Of a stretch of 64,000 nucleotides of DNA, positions 21,686-32,541 are shown piece by piece. The position numbers were made by a program, and so were the translations under genes. The number at the start of each line of letters is the position of its first letter. Positions within the stretch are counted from its first letter, which is position 1. Origin of the DNA: Scleromitrula shiraiana (Eukaryota > Ascomycota > Leotiomycetes > Helotiales > Sclerotiniaceae); the NCBI GenBank assembly GCA_028455995.1, contig JABELC010000002.1:1-64000 (forward strand). The letters run 5' to 3'. Under the pieces are notes generated by a model. The model had not been told where the DNA came from. It saw only the letters and a list, made by a program, of their open reading frames with translations, and did no database searches.

Positions 21686-24600
21686 TTAATGCTTCTCATT
21701 CTTGTTCTCCGGTATCAAAGACTCCGTATCTTTCGCATCTTTCGCACCACTAACACTAACACTACCACTACTCGAACTACCCATATCCATCCCCGCCCCA
21801 TGCAAAGCCAACTCACTAATCAACAAAGTAACCGTCCCAACATGCGCATTCTCATCGCCATCTCTTTCCACCCCCTCAATTCCCTCCATCTTTCCCTTTC
21901 CCTTTGCCTTTCCCATTTCCTCTCCCATCTCCTTCTCTTCCCTCTTCCCAAGAAACCTCTCAATCTCCACATTTTCCGTCCCTTTCTTCTCACTCTCTCC
22001 ATCCCTCTCCCTCTCCGTCTCCTCCCTCGTAGGACTCTGACTACTATTCCTCCCCCCTCCAGTTCCACCATCACCCCCACCCATCCCCAACCCCAAACCC
22101 ATCGCCCCCCTCCCCTTCCCCACAATCTTCTCCGTCCAATTCCAGCCCCCACCTCCTCCACCTCCACCTCCACCCGCACCTTTCTTTCCCCCTTCATCCT
22201 TATCCCCCTCCTCGCTATCATCCGCACTATCAATCCAATCCCTCTCACTCCACCCCGCGCTTTCATACCCACCGGCCCCCCAACCATCCGAAGGTCTCCT
22301 CGCGCCTATCGATGATTTCCTCGTTGCTTGTCTGCCCAGTGATGGGGACGGTGCGTCTAGTGGTGTGACTTCGTCTTTTGCCTCTCTGACTTCGGAGTCT
22401 GTCCTACTATGACTATGATGATTTCCATTTCCATTTCCATTCCCTTCCTTTTCCTTCCCCTTATCTCCCCCCTCCAGTTCACTCCCAGAATCTCTAACCT
22501 CTTCACCACCACTCCCAACCCCGACCCCCAAGCCTCTCGCCCTCTCTCCCCCACCCACATCCTCATCCCTCCTCCTCGCCGTTGCCCCATCCCCAAAATG
22601 CGTATCACACAGATGTTTCACCACCGGCCACCCATAAGCATTAGCAAACATACGTCTAACAATCATATTATTATGGGCGTCCGGTTCCAGACTAACGAGG
22701 ACCTTCCGCCAGCTAAGATCGCGATGGTAAGCGCGCGCGATCTTTTCCTCGACTTTCATGGAGGAGCTGTCGATGACGATGTCGGGGGCGCGATCGGGGT
22801 TGGTGTTTTTGGCGTCGTCGTAGTCGAGGGTTGAGAGTTGGGAGGAGGTGTGGGAGGCGCCTGTTAGGGGTGGTGCGGGGGATGTCGGGGAAGTGGAGTT
22901 GCGTTTGCGGAGGGTTATGGTGCGTTTTTTTAGAGGGGGTGGGGGGATATCCGAAGGATGGTATACGCGGTCGTGGAAAATGGTTCGAGCGCGGGAGGAA
23001 GGGTTGATGAGGAATTCGGTGGATGGAAGAGGTGGTTTTAGAAGATCGCCTGCTGATTCGAAGAAGGTGGTTTTGGGTGGAGCGGAGAGACGCGTAGGAT
23101 CTTCGTGCTCGCTATCTCCTGTTGATGCTTTGGAACGTGGTTCTGGTGATGGTGATAGTAAGGAAGGTGTAGAAGGTTCGCTATTAACATTAATAGTTTG
23201 ACTCCGCTTATATATTTTATGATATTTTGGTTGATGAGCAGGTGGTTTTGGAGATTGATTTGAGCGAAAGAATCCAAAGAGACTTGCTAAAGGACCATTA
23301 TTGTTGGATGTAAAAGAAGTCGAAGTTGGACTCCCAACATCATTACCCGCCTCCATCGAAGAGATGATAGAATGATGATTAGGAACATCCAAACTTTTCA
23401 CTTTCCGTCCATCCTCATCAGTCATAGCCTCAGATCCAGGCTGTGGCACTTCAGTCTCATGATCTTGAATAGCTGGAGATGGAGAACTACCCCCTCCCAA
23501 TTCAACATCACTCACATCACCATCCGACCACGGACCTTGCACTTTGGCCGGTGAACCCGAATTCGCACCTGTCAATTCCGCCCAACTCCATTCAGCCATC
23601 GTACCAACCAAACCATTCTCTCTTCTCGCTTTCTCCACACGACCTAAACTTTGCCAATCCAAGAAAAGTAAACAACTCGTTCGTAAAGGTACAATACCAT
23701 CATTAACAACATTCGAATAAACCGTACGATTTCTAAACTTCTTCAAAACTGTGTGAGCAGGACCTGTTGGTAAAATTCGCAATAGAGGTTTCGCTTCTGG
23801 GGCAGACTCCCCATCGAGTTTCTTATGAGCACTCTCGCCAATATTCCCAACAATTGCGCCCCATCCACTTCTTGCAATCGTAGGTGCTCTCCACGTCAAA
23901 CCCAGATCTTGACCCGTACGTCCCACTAAACCAAAATCCAATGCAAATTTCACATATAGTGGGTTTTCGTTGCTCAGTCCTAGAAAGGGAGAAGCAAGAG
24001 CAATGAAATTGATTGGCTTGATGATATCGAAAAATTGAGGGGAGTGTTTTTGAATATATGCCACAGCGTAAGTTTGTACCAATCCACCTAGAGAGTGAGC
24101 TATGAAACTAATACTGGTGAATCGATAGGGTAAATCAGCGTGCATAGGCTCCTTCACAGTAGTGCTTCCATCGTGTGATGGCTTAGCATATTCCTCTGCC
24201 AGTTTCATTTGCTCTGGTTTCAAAGCATGAGAGAGAGCTTCGGCAGCTGATTTCTTTAATGTTGGTCGGAATGGTTGATCGGGATATGTCATCGTGAGAA
24301 CATATTTCGCGAGTCGTTTCCCCAGGTACTTAATTCCTCTTTCCGTTCGAACGGCGTTTCCTGAAAACCCTCTAACTATTACTTCCTCCTCATCATCGGA
24401 TTCATTATCCGAATCTTCCGGCTCTTGAGGGTGACTTTTCGTATCTGGTATTTCGCTCGATGACTGGTTTTCTAAGTTCTCTCTAGCAGCTTCTGCTTCT
24501 GTTCGCTTCCGTCTCTTCTCTTCCCTCTCTTTTGCCCGTCGGGCTCTAGCATCTATCTTTGCCTGTTTCGCCGTAGCATCTATACTCTCCTTCAAAAACA

Positions 24601-25453
24601 GCATATCGGCCCCCAAATTACTATGCAAGCCATGAGTCAAAACCACCAAATGAACCCTCTTCTGCTTCTGACGTTTCCCCTTCTTCGCCTCCCCATCCAC
24701 CTTATTTTCGCCCGTCGCATTCTCCACCGGCGCATCGCTATTCTTCCCCTTCGCTCTCCCCTCCGCCCCAACCTCATCCCTCCCATCCATCTTAGGCGTA
24801 TTCCACAAACTAGCCGTATCATCCACCCTGACCCTAATCGACCTCGAATAAACGCCTCTAGGCAGCGCCGCATGATGTCCATCCTTCGCTCCCCAGCTCT
24901 GCTGATGATCGCTAACCTGACCCGGTACGGGCGCCGTGCCCCCCAGCATAGAATTACTCCCAAACCCAAACGAGAGACTCTTTTCGTCTCGCCCGAGGAG
25001 AATCTCATAGTACACGGCTGCTGAATTCGAAAATACCACTTGCGATGTTACTTCTATGATCCAGCTCACGCTCTTCACATCTAGATCTTCGCGACCGGGG
25101 GATCTGCCATCTCGATTTGCGCTTCCGGCCGTTTTTCGAACATCTTCCGGGACGACGAGTTCGGTGGAGAAAGATCCTCCTGCTTTGAGATTTGGTTCGA
25201 ACTCGGGAACGCCTTCTTTTCGGGGATTTTCGAATTTCACATTCGGGTTGAATGTTGAGGGGTACGCTGCTGCGTATAGCGTGTAAGGGCCATGAACGAA
25301 AGCTGCTCGTAGGGCGATGGCAGATGTATTTTTTATTTTCAAATGGAGGCGCGCTGGGGAGGGAAGGATTCGATCGTGTGCTGGTGTATAAGTGACGGTA
25401 TATCGGACGATTTCTCCAATCTTTACGCTGCCTGCTTGGTATAGGAGCAGCAT
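21686..25453 (-). CDS. Rog1-like serine lipase (DUF676 family) with disordered C-terminal regions
   Basis: Putative alpha/beta-hydrolase lipase of the DUF676/Rog1 family, 1255 aa from the ATG at 25453 (MLLLYQAGSVKIGEIVRYTV). The frame stays open 21 codons further upstream. A conserved N-terminal beta-rich region (YTPAHDRILPSPARLHLKIKN) precedes the catalytic domain. The oxyanion-side motif is VVLTHGLHSN and the nucleophile elbow is IAHSLGGLVQTYAVAYI. Between them sits a Lys/Glu-rich coiled insertion (AKREEKRRKR). NDGIVPLRTSCL probably supplies the acidic residue. The C-terminal third alternates Ser/Pro-rich segments with one conserved-looking block (KIARAYHRDLSWRKVLVSLE) and then extreme low complexity, including a run of eleven glycines. 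In yeast, Rog1 is a monoacylglycerol lipase; substrate here is unknown. Antisense open frames over the low-complexity end are not genes. Confidence 0.87.
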   Translation of the reverse strand: MLLLYQAGSVKIGEIVRYTVTYTPAHDRILPSPARLHLKIKNTSAIALRAAFVHGPYTLYAAAYPSTFNPNVKFENPRKEGVPEFEPNLKAGGSFSTELVVPEDVRKTAGSANRDGRSPGREDLDVKSVSWIIEVTSQVVFSNSAAVYYEILLGRDEKSLSFGFGSNSMLGGTAPVPGQVSDHQQSWGAKDGHHAALPRGVYSRSIRVRVDDTASLWNTPKMDGRDEVGAEGRAKGKNSDAPVENATGENKVDGEAKKGKRQKQKRVHLVVLTHGLHSNLGADMLFLKESIDATAKQAKIDARARRAKEREEKRRKRTEAEAARENLENQSSSEIPDTKSHPQEPEDSDNESDDEEEVIVRGFSGNAVRTERGIKYLGKRLAKYVLTMTYPDQPFRPTLKKSAAEALSHALKPEQMKLAEEYAKPSHDGSTTVKEPMHADLPYRFTSISFIAHSLGGLVQTYAVAYIQKHSPQFFDIIKPINFIALASPFLGLSNENPLYVKFALDFGLVGRTGQDLGLTWRAPTIARSGWGAIVGNIGESAHKKLDGESAPEAKPLLRILPTGPAHTVLKKFRNRTVYSNVVNDGIVPLRTSCLLFLDWQSLGRVEKARRENGLVGTMAEWSWAELTGANSGSPAKVQGPWSDGDVSDVELGGGSSPSPAIQDHETEVPQPGSEAMTDEDGRKVKSLDVPNHHSIISSMEAGNDVGSPTSTSFTSNNNGPLASLFGFFRSNQSPKPPAHQPKYHKIYKRSQTINVNSEPSTPSLLSPSPEPRSKASTGDSEHEDPTRLSAPPKTTFFESAGDLLKPPLPSTEFLINPSSRARTIFHDRVYHPSDIPPPPLKKRTITLRKRNSTSPTSPAPPLTGASHTSSQLSTLDYDDAKNTNPDRAPDIVIDSSSMKVEEKIARAYHRDLSWRKVLVSLEPDAHNNMIVRRMFANAYGWPVVKHLCDTHFGDGATARRRDEDVGGGERARGLGVGVGSGGEEVRDSGSELEGGDKGKEKEGNGNGNGNHHSHSRTDSEVREAKDEVTPLDAPSPSLGRQATRKSSIGARRPSDGWGAGGYESAGWSERDWIDSADDSEEGDKDEGGKKGAGGGGGGGGGGWNWTEKIVGKGRGAMGLGLGMGGGDGGTGGGRNSSQSPTREETERERDGESEKKGTENVEIERFLGKREEKEMGEEMGKAKGKGKMEGIEGVERDGDENAHVGTVTLLISELALHGAGMDMGSSSSGSVSVSGAKDAKDTESLIPENKNEKH

Positions 25454-26313
25454 GGTGGATATTATTGTGACCGGGATTTGACGGATGTAGAGTGTCAGCA
25501 CTGAAAGGCACAGCACAAAAGAGAACAGAATGAGAGATGAGTTATATAATATATGTTATTGCAAATCCATCTTCGTATGGAATTGAATAGGAGTTTTGTG
25601 AATGTATCACTATATGTTTATATTAGGAGAAGTTTGTGTTGTGAATATTGTGCATGGCATGCGACCTTCATGTTTTCATGTAAACCTTTATCGTTATCTT
25701 CTCGAGTCCTTGCGATACGAGAATGACGTCCAGTAGTGGCTTATTGTGGCTCAGATTTTCTCCTTTAAATTACGAATATACTAACGGTCAACCATCCTAG
25801 AAAAGTATAGTACAGCCAAATAGACCATAATCACAAATCCAAATTACACGTAAAGCAAGTCTATATATTATAATAAGTGATAGTTGAGATTTTCATTTAT
25901 CATTATAAGTACATATTATATAGTACTATAAGTTTGATCGAAGCAGAGAAAAATATAAAGGGTATATAGAGCATCCAGCCATCCAAGCCATCCATCCATC
26001 CGTCAATCGTAACGACCAGTCGTTAACTAGCAGTGTATAAAAGAATTTCCTCCTCGTAAATTAAAAATATCATAACTCCCATATACCATCATCCACACAT
26101 AGGTATGGGAAGAATAAATCCATGTCCTCTTCAAAATATATCTCTAGATACTTTGCTCTGAGAGATTCAAGACCCACCTTGATGCATGCCACGTTCACAT
26201 CATGCGTATTCATATCCACATTCATCATAACAAGCAGGTACAGCTCACCAAGCAACCACACTATTTATGAAGTACCGGCAAAACCTAAATGTTACAATCG
26301 GCAAATAACCAAA
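25454..26313. other. Intergenic region
   Basis: Upstream of the lipase gene and 3' of the RBR ligase gene; AT-rich. A short frame at 26070-26261 has no features. Nothing else seen. Confidence 0.4.
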
Positions 26314-28708
26314 TCATGCAGCAACCTCTGGTGGAGCCCCAGGCGAAACGTGAGTTCTCCACGCATTAACCCTACTATTTCCTCCGCCCGAAGCTCCAAG
26401 TCCTGCAAGTATCGATGGACGAGGCGGAGCTGTTTTGGAACTCCTTGAGGTAGTTCGGGATAGTGGTGCATGGATTGCGGCTTCTGCCTCGTAAGTTCTT
26501 GATTTTCTAGGGACCACGATATCAGAAGCTCGACGGGAAGTTCGAGTAGAAGATTCTCTAGCTGTATGTCTTCTGACTAATGGTGTTGCGGGCTGTTCTC
26601 GAGTTTCCCTCGTCGGGGCTGCGGGTGCAGCTGGAGTTTGTCTGAATGCTTGGGCGACTTGGGGGAATCGCTCAGTCATTGCTGCGACTGGTGGATTTGT
26701 TGCTGGACGTGGTCGAACAAAACCGGTGACAAAACCGGCGGCAGCCATGGCATGATTGAAAGGTTGTGCCAAAAAATTAAAATTTGACCCTTCTCTAACG
26801 TAGTCCTGATTCATATGATGATCGGCATTATTACCAATGGCGTGGATATCACCCAATCCATTTTGGTTATCATCCTCGTTCACATCAAGGCCTTGCATTC
26901 GACGAGCTAGTCCTTCATCTTGACGTTCCTGTCGTCGTCTCTCATTCATTTCCTCATTATAGTTGGTTGGACGCTGCCTTCTTAAGCGCACTGGCCGTGG
27001 TACGGGATTGCCTCTATCTTGTGCAGCGGGGGCTTCTGCATGATTCAAACGATCTGCTTCTACAGCATCATAGTTAAACCACGGGCAATTGCAAGTTTTC
27101 CACTTCAGTCCGCATATCATACAGAACTGTGCAGTGCAACGACTAATTGATGTTAGTTTGTGGCTAGCCTTCCATATATATACAAGTAGATAACTTACCA
27201 AGTCATATGGTTACAGCCCTCTTTCAACTCAACCATTGTCCTGCAGCTATAACATCGTTGCCAACCAGCTTCCTTAGCAGCCGCAAGAAGTTTGTTTGTC
27301 TCCTCATCTTTCGGGCAATCCTTCGACCCGTGCCATTTCCCATTACATTGACCGCAGACTTTGGTCTTGCAACGAGCGCATAATCCGTACTTCTTCCCAC
27401 CTTCAGTATATATGTTCGCAGGCCGGATCCATTCTCCACATTTCTTGGCTGGGCAATAAATTCGATTCTTGGTCGTAAATTCTTGATATTTCTTGTTCCA
27501 CAATCGTTTGAAGTTGATGTCGAACAACTTTTCAACATGTTTTAATGGTATGTGTTCGGCCGTACAACATTTGGGGGGCATATGCTGTGGGTCCTTCACC
27601 GATAGTTTAAAAATGCGCTTGAGACAGGAATGGCACATGCGATGGCCGCATTGCAGTTTCGGACATTTGGATTTGGGAATATTATCGGAGCAGGTCAAAC
27701 ATTCCACCCTAAAGATATTAGCATAATGTAATCTTCTAATCCCTTGTTAAATTCCTTACAATTTCTCGGGTTCAGGTGGCGGTGGGGGAGGCGCGCTTCC
27801 AAACCATCCACTTAAGAAGCCGCCCGACTTTCTTGAGGTTTGTGTAGTAGCGGAATTTGCGACTGATGGTGCTTTGTTTTTCGATGTAGAAGAGATTGAA
27901 GTGACACTATTTCTCCTCGAACTTGGGATCGCATCCGGGGGAGGAATCCGAACTGTCGCACTTCTATATCTTTATGAGTATAATTCACACGTAAATGTAA
28001 TGTGAGCGCATACCGTGAAAGAGGAGGTCGTGATACAGAATCAGGAGCTGTTGTTTTGGTTTTATGCTTCGTGCTTCTTGAAGCTGATGCCCCAGCATCT
28101 GTAGACTTTTTGGAAGATACCTTGTCATCCACTTTGACCCGACTACTCGAAGTCGAAACTTTCGGCTGATCCCTATACACGACCTTTATCTTTTTCGATT
28201 TTTCGTTCATTGGTGATATTGGTGATGAACTTGGGTTTCGATCGTCTTCAGAACCACTAGATTCATCTTTCTCATCTCGGAGTCTCCTTTCGGTAACAGT
28301 CACACCGCGTGTTTTGGCTCTATCTTTTAGATCACCATAAACATACGCAGACCTGCTTTTTTCTTCCCTCGAACTCGGTTTAGATTTCGTGCGACCCCCA
28401 GAACTTTCCTCTTGCCGTTGTTCCTCAGATGTATGATGTCCTTTTCTACGCCGATGGCTCAGGGACGATTTAGAATGATCATCCGTCGCAATCGATTCGG
28501 GTGTGGCTTTTGGGATTACTGTACTTTTACGGTTCGTCTTAGATGATGAACGTCCGTCGAGTCTATCTAGTCGAACCCTCCTCACTTCTGACACATCCGG
28601 TTCGAGTGTGACTATATTTCGTTGTGATTTATGCTCTTTCTCGTCTTCTGATTCGCCATGAAATTTGGGTCGTCGTCTCACTCTATGCGTCTCGTGCGAA
28701 TGCGCCAT
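26314..28708 (-). CDS. RBR (RING-IBR-RING) E3 ubiquitin ligase
   Basis: Predicted 744 aa, exons 28708-28014, 27960-27760, 27708-27199 and 27142-26314, all introns 51-56 nt with GT-AG ends. Residues 1-290 are basic and Ser-rich, ending in a proline run before EPEKLVECLTC. RING1 spans about 302-347 (C-x2-C, CGHRMCHSC, KCC), IBR about 384-430 (CPAKKC, CARCKTKVCGQC, HGSKDC) and RING2 from about 451 (CYSC, GCNHMTC, FCMICG). The cysteine in GCNHM (about residue 464) is the expected ubiquitin-accepting residue, so it should work by a thioester relay with an E2. The intron between exons 3 and 4 falls inside HMT|CRC of RING2, so correct splicing is needed for activity. The C-terminal third is Ala/Pro/Arg-rich and disordered. 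Substrate unknown. Confidence 0.92.
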
Positions 28709-30881
28709 TGGAGCCTTGAAAACCCAATGGCCTCAAGACTGAATTGGGCATTCAAGCCTTTTCGATTATTCCTCCGAGAGAAACTATCGAATGTTGAACA
28801 TCTGTTCGTGTGGGATAGGGTGTGGTTTTTCTATTCTCTGCGGCTGATGATTTGATTGGGAGAAGTGCTGACAGACTTCGCATATGGAACTATGAATAGC
28901 GTGTGAATATAGTGTTACTTCTTGGAATATTTGGGGCGAGAGGCGCAAGAAGTAAAAAAAAAAGAGCCTATTGGATAAAAAAATGATATTATTTGCAGAT
29001 TTCAACAATAGGCAAAGTAGTATATCGTGATGATGGGTGCCCTAAAATGATAGATGGGAATGAATAGATTGAAATATCATTGTAGTAAAATATCATTGTA
29101 GTATGGAGAAATGGTAGCGTATTTTGTATTCCGTATTCCGTATTCCTTATTCATTAATTCATCAATAATACTCGTAGGTTCTAGGTTTCTAGGTATCATT
29201 CCTGACTCATATCCTTTCGAACCTTACTACCCTATGTTCTATCTACTACTTGATAATTTATTCACCGCTGAGTACTAATAACTAGTATTACTAATAATTT
29301 GAGCCTGAAGAACCCCCCCGGTAGACGAAGGAATTTGTTGTCAATGCCAGTGTTTTCACTCTCGTGTGCCCAGGTGATGGATGTAGTTATAATATAATAC
29401 TTATATATCGTCCCACCCACCCCAAAATAAACCCCATACTGGTACATACTATCGGTCCATACTATCGGTCCATGAGATGTATATATCTGTACCGGTACAG
29501 AATTATTACCACATAACAGAGTACTAGTACCTGCATATATCAAATATAAAATATCAAATATAAAATATCAAATATAAAATATCAAATATAAAATATCAAA
29601 TATAAAATATCGAATAGATAGATATGGTGGAGATGAATACGTTAATTACTATCATCGATTATGTACCCTTTCTTGCCTTGCCTTCTACCCAAACACGTCA
29701 AAGTAACGTTATATCGAAGCTATCGAAGACCCCAAGAAATAATTTCTCCACAGATATCCACCAAACATTTTCGTACTGTACCTACTAGTACCATCCTACC
29801 TCAACACCCAAATAACAAGTAAAGAAACGAAAATCATCTAAGCAACGGGAACTGGTAGTTTTATAGAATAAATATATCCTATAATCATTATTCATTCACT
29901 AACTTTCAATACAAAAATATTATCACGACTCCAATGATCAAATCCAATCGCCCTCTTCCTACTTCGCTCTCACATCACGCATGCATACATAGGCTTAAGA
30001 TAGGTATATGTAGTGTTTGTTGGCCCATCTCGATTTATACTGTCCTACGTGGATATGCAGTACGATGAAACGACCCCCAGAATGAAAAGGAATCTTCGAA
30101 TCATAGCATTTTCTTATTACTAAGAACTTCAAAGGGTGAGGCTTTTATTTGCAGATACTATCAGGTCAAAAAACAATGATAGAATCACGACATTGCTCGT
30201 AAGTTTTCCATGGATGATCAGGAGCTGGACCGACCATTTACTACGGAACTTTGCTTCTTCTCAAGACGATAAGACTTGATATCCTAAACTTCTCTGCTTG
30301 GGTAGTTAATACGAGTCTTTTGCATACTGTGATGGCTTGGTTCTGTGGCTTGCCTACCGCAGGCCTGCATCAACGCCCGGGGAAAACGAAAAAGGCCCCT
30401 TACCGCAGGGCTACCGGTATAGGTCTCATTCATTAAGTAAGTCCCCTTTGAACTCTAAATCCGTACGGAATAACGGAGTTAAGAAGTAATGGAGAAGTAG
30501 ATGGCCAAGGTCTAGTATTTCTTCACCCGATTTTGCTAAGTAGGTAAAATTGCTCAACTACCAATCAGCTTACTTCTGATATGTTGATTGCGAATATCTT
30601 TCTTCGATCTATCCTCTAGCTATTTTCTGATACCAGCGAAGGGAAGTGTCCCAATCGAATTGAATAGCTCTTCATCCAATAAGAAACTCAAAACAATGAA
30701 TCGGAAGACCATCTCAAGATAACTTCCCCGCCCCCACATCCTCCACATTAACCCATGAAAACCTTGGAACTTCTTCGAGATGTTAGTACAAAAATGAGAA
30801 GAGGACTATCTTTTCGATTACAATAAACATCACATTCTATACATCTACTTTCTATTCGTATTCTTACTTCAACAATTCATC
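28709..30881. other. Long intergenic region with short tandem repeats
   Basis: 2.2 kb without a supported gene. It holds the RBR promoter and the SDR upstream region. Between about 29070 and 29610 it is dense in short tandem duplications, listed separately. A 93-codon minus-strand frame at 29262-29543 has no domain. Confidence 0.45.
29541..29612. repeat. 14-bp tandem repeat (ATCAAATATAAAAT) x5
   Basis: Five consecutive near-perfect copies of the 14-bp unit are visible, the last running into ATCGAATAG. Nearby are other short duplications: AAATATCATTGTAGT twice near 29070-29105, GTATTCC three times near 29128-29150, and ACTATCGGTCCAT twice near 29450-29475. These are probably replication-slippage products. 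Confidence 0.85.
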
Positions 30882-31993
30882 ATGTCTGCCGAAGATTATG
30901 ATCGTAATGCTCTACCTAACCGAATAATTCCTGCCATGCAGCTTGCCCATGGCTTAAGCAATCTGCCCACTCCTAAACCTGCAGTTGATAGTTCAAACGC
31001 AGCTAATATTAGATTTGCCGTGAAAGGGAACGCTGTTAGTATGTTTATAAGTCACTAGCTTCTAAAATTCGTACAACATCCTAATCATGGTTTAGTTACC
31101 GGTGGATTAGGAACATTAGCATTAGAAGGAGCTCGAGCATTACTTGAACATGGCCTTAGTGGGGTAGCATTATTTGATATCAACCCCGCGTTTCAACCTC
31201 CAGCATTGTTATCTCTGCAATCAGACTTTCCAAATGCAAAGATAGTCGTGAAGAAAGTTGATGTCACGGATGCAGAGAATGTCGGCCAAGCAGTCCAAGA
31301 AACAGCACAGGAGCTGGGAAGTGTAGATATCTTATGTTGCTATGCTGGAGTAGTTGGCTCTGTTCATGCAATTGATTACACACCTGCAGAATGGAGACGA
31401 ACTATAGATACCAATACAACAGGAGTATTCTTATGCTCCCAAGCAGTTGCTAAGTGAGGCTCTCCTTATCATTCTATGGTAAGTTCCTGCTGATAACTGT
31501 TGACAGACAAATGATATCTCAAAAGTCAGGTGGGTCTATAGTCTTAATAGCATGTTCGTCACCCCATGCCCCCTTCCATTCCCCAACTCTAACCCATTCC
31601 CAGCAATATCCGCCCATCGAGTCAACTTCCCTCAACCACAAGTAGCCTACAACCTATCCAAAGCCGCTCTCATAAACATGAAGTCCAGTCTCGCAGCTGA
31701 ATGGGCACGCTACGGCATCCGCACTAACACGATATCTCCTGGATACATGGACACGATATTAAACGAAGGTGCGGGATTAGAAGAAATGAGGAAGATTTGG
31801 GCGGAGAGAAATCCGATGGGGAGGATGGGGCAGCCTGAGGAATTGACAGGGCCGTTGGTTTTGTTGTGTTCAAGGGCGGGGAGTTATATGAATGGGGCTG
31901 ATTTGTTGGTTGATGGTGAGTTTGAGTTTTGTGGGTATGAATATTGGTGTATTGTGCTAATCTTTTTTTATAGGTGGGCAATCTGTATTTTAG
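30882..31993 (+). CDS. Short-chain dehydrogenase/reductase (classical SDR)
   Basis: NAD(P)-dependent oxidoreductase, 297 aa in five exons: 30882-31038, 31096-31453, 31507-31553, 31604-31915 and 31974-31993. The cofactor motif AVITGGLGTLALEGA is restored only by splicing at GTATGT (31039). The catalytic region is IVLIASISAHRVNFPQPQVAYNLSK, with Ser and YxxxK present. C-terminal ISPGYMDT and GADLLVDGGQSVF are typical. The usual NAG motif reads CYAGV. It resembles the sorbose-reductase/arabinitol-dehydrogenase branch of fungal SDRs, but the substrate cannot be read from sequence. It lies about 550 bp beyond the PKS stop, tail to tail, so it could be a ketoreductive tailoring enzyme of the cluster or simply its neighbour. 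Confidence 0.88.
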
Positions 31994-32541
31994 ATTGTAG
32001 ATGATTGTTGACCGCAGGAGGAAGTTCGAACGTTGAGAAATCTACCTGGAACTAGACGAGTGTATCTTATAAACTCGTGTTACAAATTACCCCGTGCAAA
32101 CCTTTCTATGTCTGCACGTCCCCAATCGAAAAAGATCTACCGTTACCAAATCTCTCGATTCAGAATGTTTATCCAACGGTTTGGAGTTATTTCATTTGTT
32201 TGAGCTGAGCTGGTTTCAATCGGAAGTTATATGTGCAAGTGCGCTGTTGTTATCGACCGATTTAATCAGCGCTGATATCATCAAGTCATGTAGAAATACA
32301 TTCATAGTTTATCGAATACCTGCCTTGAGTCTGGGTTGAGGTTTCTACCAGCGAATCAAACGACACGATAAGTTTTGCAGAACAAGAAAGTTACGTATTA
32401 ATGTCTACAAATACCTTGTTTCTAGAGTCTATCAAAAATCACACCTTTGTCTTGCATTCTTAGCATTATTTCCCAATTTTATCCCAGCCACATCTGTCGT
32501 ATTATTCCAATTCCCCATGTCCATCCTAGTAGTCGGATTAT
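31994..32541. other. Convergent intergenic region (SDR / PKS)
   Basis: Holds the 3' flanks of the SDR and the PKS genes. An open frame at 32094-32339 has no recognisable content. Confidence 0.4.

Noticed and set aside
21689..22834. Several long plus-strand open frames opposite the lipase 3' end
   Set aside because: They mirror the lipase low-complexity repeats and translate to Pro/Arg/Leu/Ser-rich sequence without domains; the minus-strand frame carries conserved lipase-family sequence.
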